This document shows positions 35,043 through 44,381 of a stretch of DNA of 64,000 bases, piece by piece. Location of the stretch: positions 1 through 64,000 of the forward strand of contig NZ_JBJGXI010000023.1 of the NCBI RefSeq assembly GCF_045635475.1. The letters run 5' to 3'. The notes beneath the pieces were generated by a model. That model was not told the DNA's origin, did no database searches, and saw nothing but the letters and a program-made list of their open reading frames with translations. A program made the translations under genes and the position numbers. Within the stretch, counting starts at the first letter, position 1; every line of letters begins with the position of its first letter. The DNA is from JBJGXI01 sp045635475 (lineage in GTDB: Bacteria; Bacillota; Bacilli; Bacillales; Amphibacillaceae).

Positions 35043-35275
35043 TAGAATTTCACTTTGTAATTAGCAATAGCCTTAACTGGATTTGGTACGCTTTACGATT
35101 GAGATGGAAATTATCAGATTCTGATCTGCACGGATTGTAAAGCGGAGTGAGATATTAATTTTCATTAAAGAGACATATGTAATCTAAATGGATTGTTAAC
35201 TGTCGAATTAATAGTGATAATGGTCTTCAAATACAACAAATAGAGCAACTGATCCTTGCAAAGTCCATTCATGTA

Positions 35276-35647
35276 TCATTCCGGAGTTGTTTTTTTCTTT
35301 AACGTAGTTTGTTTATTCCAATCTATTAAAATATTCATAATCATAAATAGGTTAGAACGATCCTCTTCCTCTATGTTTTCGAGTTCACTTAGCAGTTGGC
35401 TCATTGTTTCTTGTTTTTTATCAGAAAAGATAGAAAAGCGAAATAGTTCCTCTAGTGATATATCAAGTGCTCTTGCTACCTTATTGATGGAATCTAACGT
35501 GGCATTTTTTTCTCCACGTTCCAATTGACCAATATATGTCGAATGTAAGCAAGCCATATGTGCAAGCTCTTCTTGGGTTATTCCTTTTGCTTTTCTTAGT
35601 TTTCGAATTCGTTCACCTAGTACTTTTGCTATTTCGTGTTTGGGCAT
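35276..35647 (-). CDS. XRE family transcriptional regulator
   Basis: 123 residues. The N-terminal 65 residues are a Cro/CI-type helix-turn-helix (GERIRKLRKAKGITQEELAHMACLHSTYIGQLERGEKNATLDSI), and the C-terminal half is helical, possibly for dimerisation as in SinR-like proteins. Target unknown. Its gene is divergent from sda, with a 270-base AT-rich control region between them. Confidence 0.88.
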   Translation of the reverse strand: MPKHEIAKVLGERIRKLRKAKGITQEELAHMACLHSTYIGQLERGEKNATLDSINKVARALDISLEELFRFSIFSDKKQETMSQLLSELENIEEEDRSNLFMIMNILIDWNKQTTLKKKTTPE

Positions 35648-35848
35648 TTCATTTTCACCTCTGACTTAATAAATATACCTTGAATCAAGAAACATTCGAA
35701 GATACAATAAATATTAATTGATTATAATTGAAATACTATAAATATTAATGTTATATTTAACTAGTAAGTCTTTTATATGTAAGCGTTAATTATAAAATTA
35801 CTTTATTTCGAAATGGACTGCAATAGTAGCCCATTGAATGTTTGATTT

Positions 35849-35885
35849 AAATGACATCCCTCTCAAAAGCTAGGGTGCCATTTTC
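35849..35885 (+). terminator. Terminator-like hairpin upstream of sda
   Basis: AAATGACATCCCT / AGGGTGCCATTTT with a 10-base loop and TTTTCATTT tail, 33 bases upstream of the sda start. No plus-strand gene precedes it, so it may belong to the sda leader or end a small RNA. Confidence 0.5.
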
Positions 35886-35917
35886 ATTTATAATTAAGTA
35901 AGAAAAGGGTGATAACT

Positions 35918-36046
35918 ATGTTTGATAGTCTATCAGATGCAAATTTAATCGACGCCTATGAACAGGCTGTACATTTAGGACTTGATCATGATTTTATTAT
36001 TTTGTTAGAAAAAGAAATAGCTGACCGTGGACTAAAAGTGATTTAG
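35918..36046 (+). CDS. sda: Sda-like sporulation histidine kinase inhibitor
   Basis: 42 residues (FDSLSDANLIDAYEQAVHLG, then LDHDFIILLEKEIADRGL), matching the two-helix hairpin of Sda as remembered from Bacillus subtilis (LSDELLIESYFKA...LNRDFIELIENEI). Sda binds sporulation kinases such as KinA and delays sporulation during replication stress. AAGGGTGAT precedes the ATG. I see no clear DnaA box upstream, which the B. subtilis gene has. A second paralogue converges on it. Confidence 0.82.
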   Translation: MFDSLSDANLIDAYEQAVHLGLDHDFIILLEKEIADRGLKVI

Positions 36047-36085
36047 TAAAAGGTTGCGAAGTTAAGTGAAACGTCTGTTGTGTTA

Positions 36086-36241
36086 CTAGTACCCTATATT
36101 ATTACCTTCCAAAACCTCGTAAACATCTATTTTCCTCTCAATAATCTCATTCTCAAGTAAATCGATTACATCTTTATTGTATTCCAATGTTATAGCTTTA
36201 ACAAACACTTCCACCAACAATTCATCGTTAATAAATTTCAT
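36086..36241 (-). CDS. Second Sda-like sporulation inhibitor paralogue
   Basis: 51 residues from ATG 36241, which has AGAGGAG at normal distance (the open frame continues upstream to 36283 without one). The sequence FINDELLVEVFVKAITLEYN and KDVIDLLENEIIERKIDVYE fits the Sda helix-turn-helix hairpin, with a longer C-terminal tail. It is convergent with the first sda gene, 39 bases apart. Function as kinase inhibitor is inferred from the match. Confidence 0.75.
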   Translation of the reverse strand: MKFINDELLVEVFVKAITLEYNKDVIDLLENEIIERKIDVYEVLEGNNIGY

Positions 36242-36406
36242 AAAAGTATTCTCCTCTAAGTGAATGGCATTCTTACCTTTCACCTATATACAGTATATTG
36301 AAACAATCTGTATTTGAACAAGTGAAAAATATTACCAATAATTTCCCGAAACATGTAAAGACTAGATAAAAGGATACAAAATTTAATTTTTAGATAGGTG
36401 GAAAAA

Positions 36407-37114
36407 ATGGAGGAGCTGAAAGATAAAACAGCAGCATTAAGTAATTTTCTAAGCAAGTTATTGCGGGATAATTTTGGCAAAGGGCCAGAAGGTGTATATG
36501 TGTCAATTGCAAATAAGTATATTACCTTTCATGTGCGAAAGTTCATGTCTCCAACTGAAAAGATACTATTAAGAAAACGGCAGGATAGCTTATTACAAGA
36601 AACACGAGATTTAGTAATGCAGGATTTAATTCCGGAAATCAAAGCGAATATCCTTCATATGTGTAAGATGGAGGTGCAAGAATTTTACTATGACTGGGAC
36701 TTACATAATAAATCAGCTATATTTGTTGCAGTCACAAGTGAAGAAACAAAAAGTGACTATCCAGTAACACAACACTATCCCGGTAAAATGAATCTTGAAA
36801 AAGAAGTAGTTCATATTAGTCGTACGGTTCAAAAGACTCCCGACTATATTGAATCCTTTTTCCTCAATTCTAGAACGTTATTGGTAATCAGGCAAGGGAT
36901 TTTAGTTAGTATTGAGAAGGAATTAATTCGGGATGGTCTACAGGAGAAACTGAAGCTTACTAAGCGTAAAATGGAAAAAACACACTTTCACAGTAACAGT
37001 CATTTTGAGGAGAATCTAGGTACAAGTGTGCATGATATATTTGTCGATTGGGATTTCGACAGGGATAAAAGTCTAATAGTGTTTATTACAAATCCCTTAT
37101 CAGTTAATGAATGA
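36407..37114 (+). CDS. DUF2294 domain protein, duplicated domain
   Basis: About 235 residues. The N-terminal half is a DUF2294 domain (LSNFLSKLLRDNFGKGPEGVYVSI, MCKMEVQEFYYDWDLHNKSAIFVAV), and the C-terminal half repeats the pattern in more diverged form (SFFLNSRTLLVIRQGILVSIEKEL, SVHDIFVDWDFDRDKSLIVFITN). Function of DUF2294 is unknown. ATG 36407 follows ATAGGTGG; GTG 36398 is an alternative. Confidence 0.82.
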   Translation: MEELKDKTAALSNFLSKLLRDNFGKGPEGVYVSIANKYITFHVRKFMSPTEKILLRKRQDSLLQETRDLVMQDLIPEIKANILHMCKMEVQEFYYDWDLHNKSAIFVAVTSEETKSDYPVTQHYPGKMNLEKEVVHISRTVQKTPDYIESFFLNSRTLLVIRQGILVSIEKELIRDGLQEKLKLTKRKMEKTHFHSNSHFEENLGTSVHDIFVDWDFDRDKSLIVFITNPLSVNE

Positions 37115-37116
37115 AA

Positions 37117-37145
37117 AAGGGAGTATCCGAATTGGATACTCCCTT
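37117..37145. terminator. Hairpin after the DUF2294 gene
   Basis: Perfect stem AAGGGAGTATCC / GGATACTCCCTT. The U-tract is on the minus-strand side only; on the plus strand it may still mark the transcript end. The following 37146-37500 holds no supported gene. Confidence 0.55.
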
Positions 37146-37511
37146 GGTAACTTGTATATAAAAAGTAAGTTCATGTACGTATATTTTTTTTAATTAATAT
37201 TGCCGCGGTACTTCTACCTTAATCTTTTTACTAGCCTAAACGACGTAAGCCCTACCTCTCTTACATCCTTACGACTCCGAAGCCGATCCAGTGTGATTAA
37301 GCGAATTCTTTTTAACAAAAGCAGAATCCAACATTTTTATCACTCTTTTATAGTCAAATTACCTTATAATGCGAAGGCAATTACTAACTATATCAGAAAA
37401 GTATAGTGAAGTCAATAGATGAAGATGATTACTGGTCTATGTTCCGACTTGTTGGTAAGATAATGTTGGTAAATAGGAACGGTGTACCCGTGAAAAAAGG
37501 AGATGGATGAG

Positions 37512-38273
37512 ATGACAACTATGTCAGATAAAAAAGATATTCGGCTAATTGCGCTTGATATGGATGGGACATTGCTTAATGAGGGCAATCAGATATCTCA
37601 GGCTAACTATAATGCAATTCAAAAAGCGCGTGAGCAAGGTGTCGAAGTGATCTTATGTACAGGACGGCATTACATTACGACACATGAATTTGCTAAAGAA
37701 CTTGGTCTCACTTCATATTTTGTTACTGCTAATGGAAGTGAAATATGGACGGCTGCTGGAGAACTGGTAGATCGTCAAGTGATAGACGTCGCTATTATTG
37801 AAGCATTGGTTGAGTTACATAAAAAATATCAAACATATGCTTGGATGGCATCAACGAAAGAGGTTTTCAGAGGGGAAGCACCTGTAAATATAGCCGATTA
37901 TCAATGGTTAAAATTTGGCTTTGATACAACTGATAATAGCATAAAACAAAAAATAATTGAGGAGCTTGCAGCAGACAATCGAATTGAGTTAAGTAATTCG
38001 AGTTTGACGAATGTCGAAGTGAACGCAGTGGGAATAAATAAAGCTATGGCGATTGAAAAAGTGTGCGAGCACTTAAATATAACAATGGACCATGTGATGA
38101 CGATGGGAGATAGCTTAAATGATATTCGCATGATTGAAGAAGCGGGTCTTGGTATTGCGATGGGGAATGCCCAAGAACAAGTAAAGCGAGCGGCTGATTG
38201 GGTGACAACAAGTAATGAAGAAGATGGTGTAGCCAACGCGATTAACCACTGGATTCTTGATCCTAACAACTAA
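37512..38273 (+). CDS. HAD superfamily Cof-type phosphatase
   Basis: 253 residues. Motif I LIALDMDGTLLNEGNQIS (nucleophile and acid Asp), motif II ILCTGRH, motif III/IV MGDSLNDIRMIEEAGLGIAMGNA with the C2-type cap between. Cof-like enzymes dephosphorylate sugar phosphates and related small molecules; the substrate is not readable. ATG 37512 is nine bases after AAAGGAG (37496-37502); an in-frame ATG at 37503 touches it. Confidence 0.9.
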   Translation: MTTMSDKKDIRLIALDMDGTLLNEGNQISQANYNAIQKAREQGVEVILCTGRHYITTHEFAKELGLTSYFVTANGSEIWTAAGELVDRQVIDVAIIEALVELHKKYQTYAWMASTKEVFRGEAPVNIADYQWLKFGFDTTDNSIKQKIIEELAADNRIELSNSSLTNVEVNAVGINKAMAIEKVCEHLNITMDHVMTMGDSLNDIRMIEEAGLGIAMGNAQEQVKRAADWVTTSNEEDGVANAINHWILDPNN

Positions 38274-38507
38274 TTAATGGACATACAACACCAACAGATT
38301 GTGAATGTAACACTTGCAGTAATTCTATAGTTATACTAAGTTTATAGAAGAGGATATTCGACTCTCTGCTTTATAAAGGCTAAGTTTGTCATAATGTTCA
38401 AATAATTGTAAGAAATGAATGCAATAACCTATGCATTTAGTTGCGACATTTTCCTACAAAGCGTTATGATGGATAGGAGAGATTTGAAACATAAGGAGCG
38501 AATGATG

Positions 38508-39926
38508 ATGTCAAAACAGCAAATAGGTGTTATTGGATTAGCCGTTATGGGTAAAAACCTTGCGCTAAACATTGAAAGTAGAGGTTATTCTGTTTCTGTG
38601 TATAATCGTTCACCAGAAAAAACAGAGGATTTTTTGAAAGAAGAAGCAAAAGATAAAAATTTTGCAGGTACATACAGCATTGAAGAATTTGTAGCATCAC
38701 TAGAAAAACCGCGTAAAATTCTTCTTATGGTTAAAGCGGGTAATCCGACAGATGCCACAATTGAGCAATTAAAACCATTCTTGGAAAAAGGCGATATTCT
38801 TATTGATGGAGGTAACACCTTCTACGAAGATACAATTCGTCGTAACAAAGAATTAGAAGAAACTGGTATCCATTTTATTGGTACAGGTGTTTCTGGTGGA
38901 GAAGAAGGTGCGTTAAAAGGACCTTCAATTATGCCGGGCGGACAAAAAGAAGCGTACGACCTTGTAGAACCTATTTTAACAGCTATTGCTGCACAGGTTG
39001 ATGGAGAGGCTTGTACAACATACATCGGACCTAATGGAGCAGGCCACTATGTGAAAATGGTGCACAATGGTATTGAGTATGGCGATATGCAATTAATTTG
39101 TGAAGCCTACTTTATTCTTAAGCACGTCCTAGGATTGGATGCAGATGAGCTTCATGAAGTATTTGCCGAATGGGATAAAGGTGAACTGGACAGCTATCTA
39201 ATTGAAATCACCGCAGATATTTTTACGAAGAAAGATGATGAAACAGGTAAGCCAATGGTTGATGTGATTCTGGATACTGCTGGTCAAAAAGGAACAGGAA
39301 AATGGACGAGCCAAAGTGCCCTAGACTTAGGTGTTCCACTGCCAATCATTACAGAATCTGTTTTTGCTCGATTCATTTCAGCGATGAAAGAAGAACGTGT
39401 CAAAGCTAGCCAAATCTTACACGGTCCAGAAGCAGGAAAAACAGCATATCAAGGCGATAAAGCAGAACTAGTTGAGGCTATCCGTAAAGCGTTGTACATG
39501 AGTAAAATTTGCTCATATGCACAAGGGTTTGCCCAAATGCGTGCTGCATCTGAAGAAAATGATTGGAATTTACGCTATGGGGATATTTCCATGATCTTCC
39601 GTGGAGGCTGTATCATCCGTGCACAGTTCTTGCAAAAAATTAAAGAAGCATATGATCGTGACTCAGAACTAGCGAACTTGTTATTAGATCCATATTTCCA
39701 AGAAATCGTAGAAAGCTACCAAGCATCATTACGTAAAGTGCTTGCAGTTGCAATTGAACGTGGTATTCCTGTACCAGCATTCTCAAGTGCTTTAGCATAC
39801 TATGACAGCTATCGTACAGAGACACTACCTGCAAACCTGCTACAAGCACAACGTGATTACTTTGGTGCCCATACGTACCAACGTGTTGATAAAGAAGGTA
39901 TATTCCATACAGAATGGATGAAATAA
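38508..39926 (+). CDS. gnd: 6-phosphogluconate dehydrogenase (decarboxylating)
   Basis: 472 residues, family length. It oxidises 6-phosphogluconate to ribulose-5-phosphate in the oxidative pentose phosphate pathway. Visible: N-terminal nucleotide-binding GVIGLAVMGKNLALN, GGNTFYEDT, the substrate motif GTGVSGGEEGALKGPSIMPGG, KMVHNGIEYGDMQ and IFRGGCIIRAQFL. AAGGAG (38493-38498) best suits ATG 38508; 38505 and 38502 are in-frame options. It converges with zwf, the preceding enzyme of the same pathway, across a repeat element. Confidence 0.96.
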   Translation: MSKQQIGVIGLAVMGKNLALNIESRGYSVSVYNRSPEKTEDFLKEEAKDKNFAGTYSIEEFVASLEKPRKILLMVKAGNPTDATIEQLKPFLEKGDILIDGGNTFYEDTIRRNKELEETGIHFIGTGVSGGEEGALKGPSIMPGGQKEAYDLVEPILTAIAAQVDGEACTTYIGPNGAGHYVKMVHNGIEYGDMQLICEAYFILKHVLGLDADELHEVFAEWDKGELDSYLIEITADIFTKKDDETGKPMVDVILDTAGQKGTGKWTSQSALDLGVPLPIITESVFARFISAMKEERVKASQILHGPEAGKTAYQGDKAELVEAIRKALYMSKICSYAQGFAQMRAASEENDWNLRYGDISMIFRGGCIIRAQFLQKIKEAYDRDSELANLLLDPYFQEIVESYQASLRKVLAVAIERGIPVPAFSSALAYYDSYRTETLPANLLQAQRDYFGAHTYQRVDKEGIFHTEWMK

Positions 39927-39967
39927 GAAAAATGGCCCCGCTCAGATTGAGCAGGGCCATTTTTCTT
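39927..39967 (+). terminator. Terminator of gnd
   Basis: Long perfect-looking stem GAAAAATGGCCC(C)GCTCA / TGAGCAGGGCCATTTTTC with loop GAT, directly after the stop codon. Confidence 0.9.
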
Positions 39968-39974
39968 AAAATAA

Positions 39975-40426
39975 GGCTGTTTTCTAATAGATTGTTGTTA
40001 ATGCGCAAAATATCCTAGAACGCGATGTAACCTTGTGATAGTGCTTCCACTCAAAAGTACAAGTGCACCATTCATAGTACGCCTTTTCCGGAACGTGTGG
40101 TACGAAGGTCTGTGGTCGGCCCCGGAAAGGTCTGCTAAGCGGACACCAGGGCGCTTATTTCGCCTGAAATCACAGATTTGGTGATTTAGCGGACATGAGA
40201 GCCCTTATCTACTAAGAATAGATTCTATTCATGTGCCTTTTGGTTAAATAAGGGCTCTGGTGGCCGCACAATTCAAATGATGCCCTTTTTGTCACACATA
40301 AGCGCTCTAGTGGCCGCCAAACCACCGAACTTGTCTATCAAGCTTTATCGCCACTTTGCATCTAGCACTACGTCGCATTTCACTTCAAATATGACATAAA
40401 AAGCAACAAACTCTATGAAAAGAGCC
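39975..40426. repeat. MITE-like element, GTGGCCGC-type cargo
   Basis: The best-preserved copy. Left end GGCTGTTTTCTAATAGATTG and right end CAACAAACTCTATGAAAAGAGCC are imperfect inverted repeats of about 25 bases. Interior: GCGGACACCAGGGCGCTTATTT, an AT-rich hairpin centre (CTACTAAGAATAGATTC), then AAATAAGGGCTCTGGTGGCC and TAAGCGCTCTAGTGGCC. It fills the space between convergent gnd and zwf; no gene inside. Confidence 0.75.
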
Positions 40427-40434
40427 TAAAATAA

Positions 40435-41925
40435 TTAATCTAGGCGGTTGGAGACGTTCCACCAATGGTATCCATCCTCTTTCAGCATGTCGTCAGATGC
40501 TTTAGGTCCCATTGTTCCAGACTCATAATTAGGAAAATCATTCGCTTTACTGTTTTCCCATGCTTGTGAAATAATATCAACAAATTTCCAAGAAAGGGCT
40601 ACCTCATCCCAGTGTGTGAAGTTTGTTGAATCACCACGCATACAGTCATGTAAAAGTACCTCATAGGCTTCAGGTGTATTCATTTTGTCTTTGCTACTAT
40701 TGTTGTAGTTCATGGCAATTGGCATCGAAACTGTACCATGATCTCCCTTTTTCGCATTCAAATATAAGCGCAGTCCCTCGTCAGGCTGGATGTGAATAAC
40801 TAATAAGTTCGGGTGGACGTTAGATGCCTTGTCGTAATATAGATTCATTGGCAGGTCCTTAAACTGAATCACAATTTCAGTAGATTTTTGTTTCATTCTT
40901 TTTCCTGTACGGATATAGAATGGCACACCCTTCCAACGGAAATTATCGATTAATAGCTTCCCTGCTACATATGTTTCTGTATTTGACTCAGGATCGACAC
41001 CATTTGCTTCGCGGTAAGCACTTAGTTCCTCACCACTTACATTTCCTTGACCGTATTGACCGCGTACGAAATAGTTATTTACATCCTCGACTTCAATAGG
41101 TCGTAAAGCACGAAGCACCTTCACTTTTTCACTACGAATTTCTTCAGGTGTTAGTTTAATTGGTGGTTCCATTGCTAAAAGTGCCATCATTTGTAAAATA
41201 TGGTTTTGCACCATATCGCGTAACGCACCAGAGGATTCATAATATCTGCCACGATCTTCTACACCTAGTGTTTCACTTGAAGTGATTTGAATGTTGGAAA
41301 TGTATTGATTGTTCCAAAGTGGTTCAAACATTGCATTCGCAAATCGTATAACTTCTATGTTTTGGACCATCTCTTTACCTAAATAATGATCTATACGATA
41401 AATCTGGTCTTCAGTAAAGGCTTGGCGAATTTGTTCGTTTAATTCTTTTGCAGATGGATAATTATGGCCAAATGGTTTTTCAATAACCAAACGAGACCAA
41501 CCCTCCGTAGATGTTAGTCCTTGCGATTTTAAATTTTCAGCAATTGTACCAAAGAAATTAGGTGCCATTGCTAAGTAGAAGATTCGGTTACCTTCCGTAT
41601 GATATTCACCATCGAGGTCATTTAATAATGTATGTAGTTCTTGATAAGATTCGATATTCGTTACATCAAACGGATGATAATGGAAGTGAGATGAAAAAGC
41701 ATCGTGATCAATGTTATCATTTTTAAATGATGCAATCGATTCTTTGACATTATCTCGCAAAACAGCATTTGTCCACGGTCTTCTTGCTACACCAACTACC
41801 GCAAAGTTATCGGAAAGCTTACCACTTCGATATAATCGATAAATGGATGGATACAATTTGCGTTTTGCCAAATCACCGGTTGCTCCAAAAATGACGATAA
41901 TCGATTTTGGCTTATTTGTTTTCAT
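40435..41925 (-). CDS. zwf: Glucose-6-phosphate 1-dehydrogenase
   Basis: 496 residues. First enzyme of the oxidative pentose phosphate pathway, giving NADPH and 6-phosphogluconolactone. NADP-binding FGATGDLAKRKLYPS, active-site RIDHYLGKEMVQNI with the catalytic His region, and IEKPFGH are present. It is monocistronic on the minus strand, opposite gnd. GAGAGGT lies about 12 bases before the ATG, slightly far. Confidence 0.96.
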   Translation of the reverse strand: MKTNKPKSIIVIFGATGDLAKRKLYPSIYRLYRSGKLSDNFAVVGVARRPWTNAVLRDNVKESIASFKNDNIDHDAFSSHFHYHPFDVTNIESYQELHTLLNDLDGEYHTEGNRIFYLAMAPNFFGTIAENLKSQGLTSTEGWSRLVIEKPFGHNYPSAKELNEQIRQAFTEDQIYRIDHYLGKEMVQNIEVIRFANAMFEPLWNNQYISNIQITSSETLGVEDRGRYYESSGALRDMVQNHILQMMALLAMEPPIKLTPEEIRSEKVKVLRALRPIEVEDVNNYFVRGQYGQGNVSGEELSAYREANGVDPESNTETYVAGKLLIDNFRWKGVPFYIRTGKRMKQKSTEIVIQFKDLPMNLYYDKASNVHPNLLVIHIQPDEGLRLYLNAKKGDHGTVSMPIAMNYNNSSKDKMNTPEAYEVLLHDCMRGDSTNFTHWDEVALSWKFVDIISQAWENSKANDFPNYESGTMGPKASDDMLKEDGYHWWNVSNRLD

Positions 41926-42215
41926 GATTTAAGATACCTCTCTTTGCATTAATAATTTAATTAAATAATGACGATATTTATTTTTATAATATTTTGATTA
42001 CTTCTGATTCTCATACTACTAATAATAGCATGATACCGATTCGAATAGAAAACTTTTGATTGTCTAAGAAGTGAATCTTTAAGGAAAATTCTTTTCTTTG
42101 AATTGTGTAAATACTATACTAACACTTGTACATGAAATAACAAACAAATTTGAAATTTCAAAAGTATAAACTTAGAAATGGGTTTGGACATAGTTATTTA
42201 GAAAGGAGTAATTTT

Positions 42216-42980
42216 ATGAAAGCCTATAATGGGTACTTAATTGATTTGGACGGGACTGTTTATCGAGGTACGGAGGTTATTCCAGAAGCGGTGAAGTTTA
42301 TCAATGAATTGGAGAAGAGAAGTATTCCTTATTTGTTTTTAACAAATAATTCAACAAAACCCCCACGTAAAGTTGCGGATACTTTAATCAGCATGGGAAT
42401 ACCAGCAACGACGGAACATGTATTTACGACAAGTATGGCGACAGCGGCTTACGTATCAGAACAGCATCCTGGAGCACGCGTTTACTCTATTGGTGAGGAA
42501 GGGTTACTTGCTGCACTAGAAGAACAAGGACTAGAAATTGTTGAAGACAATGCTGATTTTGTTGTGATGGGTCTGGATAGAACAATTACATATGAGAAGT
42601 TGACCAGAGGCGCTTTGAATATTCGCAAAGGAGCAAGGTTTATTGCAACCAATGGCGACGTTGCATTACCTACAGAACGCGGATTTCTGCCGGGAGCTGG
42701 TTCATTAGTTTCTGTTTTAGCTGTTACTACAGGAATAACACCAACTTTCATTGGCAAACCAGAATCGATTATTGTCGAGCAGGCACTTGAAGTATTAGGG
42801 ACTTCCAAACAAGAGACAATTATGGTTGGTGACAACTACGACACTGATATTTTGGCGGGAATCCGTGCAGGTATCGACTCATTACTCGTCTATACCGGAG
42901 TTACTACAAAGGAACATATGCAAGCAATCCCACAGAAATCAACCTATATGTTGCAATCGCTAAGTGAGTGGAATTTTTAA
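42216..42980 (+). CDS. NagD-like HAD phosphatase (TIGR01457 type)
   Basis: 254 residues. HAD motif I GYLIDLDGTVYRGTEVIPEA, motif II LFLTNNSTKPPRKVADTL (typical of NagD/PGP-type enzymes with a C2 cap), motif III region IGKPE and motif IV MVGDNYDTDILAGIRAGI. Probably acts on a small phosphorylated metabolite. GAAAGGAGTAATTTT sets ATG 42216; the frame extends to 42150 without a ribosome-binding site. Followed by a strong terminator. Confidence 0.92.
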   Translation: MKAYNGYLIDLDGTVYRGTEVIPEAVKFINELEKRSIPYLFLTNNSTKPPRKVADTLISMGIPATTEHVFTTSMATAAYVSEQHPGARVYSIGEEGLLAALEEQGLEIVEDNADFVVMGLDRTITYEKLTRGALNIRKGARFIATNGDVALPTERGFLPGAGSLVSVLAVTTGITPTFIGKPESIIVEQALEVLGTSKQETIMVGDNYDTDILAGIRAGIDSLLVYTGVTTKEHMQAIPQKSTYMLQSLSEWNF

Positions 42981-42988
42981 TAATAATT

Positions 42989-43023
42989 AAGAAAATAGAC
43001 TGAATCCACCAGTCTATTTTCTT
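42989..43023 (+). terminator. Terminator of the NagD-like gene
   Basis: Perfect stem AAGAAAATAGACT / AGTCTATTTTCTT with a 9-base loop, eight bases after the stop. Confidence 0.85.
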
Positions 43024-43068
43024 ATGATATGGACATAACTGGTAAAAAAGTAAATTTGGTGATTAATC

Positions 43069-43368
43069 ATGATGAAACTTTTATTCCTAATATTGTCTAT
43101 ATTAAATGCATTTGACGGGCTCATAACTTATTATGGATTAGAACACTCATTCATTGCCGAAGCAAATCCGCTTATGGCATTGGTCTATAACATTAGTCCA
43201 AACTTATTTCTAGTTAGTAAATTGATCCTTTCCGTTATGCTCATCACACTTGCAATCAAAAACATGCTCCCTAAAACAAGAGTATTACATGGATTACTAG
43301 CAGCTGCCCTTGTTGTCTACAGTTACACCTGCTTCTTACATGGCGTATGGATGTATCAAGTAATTTAG
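43069..43368 (+). CDS. DUF5658 family membrane protein
   Basis: 99 residues with three or four membrane segments. NAFDGLITYYGLEH at the first helix and EANPLMALVYN afterwards are the DUF5658 pattern. Function unknown. GGTGAT precedes the start; ATG 43072 is the alternative. Monocistronic. Confidence 0.8.
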   Translation: MMKLLFLILSILNAFDGLITYYGLEHSFIAEANPLMALVYNISPNLFLVSKLILSVMLITLAIKNMLPKTRVLHGLLAAALVVYSYTCFLHGVWMYQVI

Positions 43369-43389
43369 GAGTTTGGGATCAGGTAAGTA

Positions 43390-43743
43390 TTAAAATGAGC
43401 AAACCCCTAACGTGTTGCCATCTAAGTCTTCAAATTCAAAAAAGGTTACTTCGCCATCTTGTTCAATCGAACGAATGACATTGGTTGTTGTTTGTAATTT
43501 TTGATGTGCTTTATGTATATCTGCAGTATAAAAGTTAAATAAAGGATGTTTTACTTGGGTTGTTGTCACTTCATCCGTTTGAATTAAGGTTAGTGGAGTT
43601 TCAGCTACGTTTAGTGCAGCGATTTGGTTATCGATCTTAAAACGTACAGTTAACTCAAATGTATCTACATACCAATTAACTGCTTTCTCTAAATCATGTA
43701 CTTGAACAAATACAGTATCAATCCTATCAAATAGTTTAGCCAT
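43390..43743 (-). CDS. VOC (glyoxalase/bleomycin-resistance fold) protein
   Basis: 117 residues with the two beta-alpha-beta-beta-beta modules of the vicinal oxygen chelate fold: FDRIDTVFVQVHDLEKAVNWYVDTFEL and FYTADIHKAHQKL...FEFEDLDGNTLGV. Metal-binding residues are not clearly all present (the first His/Gln position is Asp/Gln), so enzyme or binding protein is open. AAAGGAGGCC precedes the ATG. Confidence 0.85.
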   Translation of the reverse strand: MAKLFDRIDTVFVQVHDLEKAVNWYVDTFELTVRFKIDNQIAALNVAETPLTLIQTDEVTTTQVKHPLFNFYTADIHKAHQKLQTTTNVIRSIEQDGEVTFFEFEDLDGNTLGVCSF

Positions 43744-43834
43744 CCTAGTTAGGCCTCCTTTTTGTAATGAGTCTATTTTTACATAAGGTCGGGTAAATTA
43801 CTAGCTTAAAAAAATAGTCAAGGTGGGAGAAGTG

Positions 43835-44347
43835 ATGGATTATATTATTACAACCGATCGCTTAAATATGCGATTGATGCTTGAGTCAGATCAAGCTTAC
43901 TTATCGAAGATTTTTTCTGATCCAGTTGCGATGACCTATTATCCTTCTACGAAAACACAAGAAGAAGTTATACGTTGGATAAACTGGACGCTCAATAATT
44001 ACCGAAAGTTCGGTGTTGGTCTTTGGATTGTGGAAGACAAACAAACGGGTGCATTTCTCGGACAATGTGGCATCGTTCCACAAAAAGTTGATGGACAGGT
44101 GCAAATGGAGATTGGTTATTTATTTACACGTCAAGTATGGGGAAAGGGATATGCAACAGAAGCAGCGTTAGGCTGTAAGCGGTATGGTTTTGAACAGTTG
44201 AATGTGCCGCAACTTATTTCCTTAATTGACCCTGACAATCATGCTTCAATTAGGGTCGCGGAGAAAATTGGTATGGCTCAAGAGAAAACAATCTCGAAAT
44301 GGGATAAGCAGTTATATTTATATAAAGTAGTCAATCAGTTTACATAA
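43835..44347 (+). CDS. GNAT family N-acetyltransferase (RimJ/RimL type)
   Basis: About 170 residues. ITTDRLNMRLMLESDQAYL start, then QMEIGYLFTRQVWGKGYATEAALGCKRYGFEQLNVPQLISLIDPDNHASIRVAEKIGM, the full acetyl-CoA site and C-terminal motif of the RimJ/RimL-like GNAT group. Substrate unknown. ATG 43835 follows AGGTGGGA; GTG 43823 is an earlier in-frame codon. Confidence 0.9.
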   Translation: MDYIITTDRLNMRLMLESDQAYLSKIFSDPVAMTYYPSTKTQEEVIRWINWTLNNYRKFGVGLWIVEDKQTGAFLGQCGIVPQKVDGQVQMEIGYLFTRQVWGKGYATEAALGCKRYGFEQLNVPQLISLIDPDNHASIRVAEKIGMAQEKTISKWDKQLYLYKVVNQFT

Positions 44348-44348
44348 C

Positions 44349-44376
44349 AAAACCCGATCAGGTGTGATCGGGTTTT
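44349..44376. terminator. Bidirectional terminator between GNAT and mreBH
   Basis: Perfect 12-base stem AAAACCCGATCA / TGATCGGGTTTT, loop GGTG, with U-runs on both strands, serving both convergent genes. Confidence 0.85.
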
Positions 44377-44381
44377 ATCTA

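Noticed and set aside
37200..37406. 68-codon frame before the Cof-type phosphatase
   Set aside because: No ribosome-binding site, low-complexity basic product; treated as intergenic.
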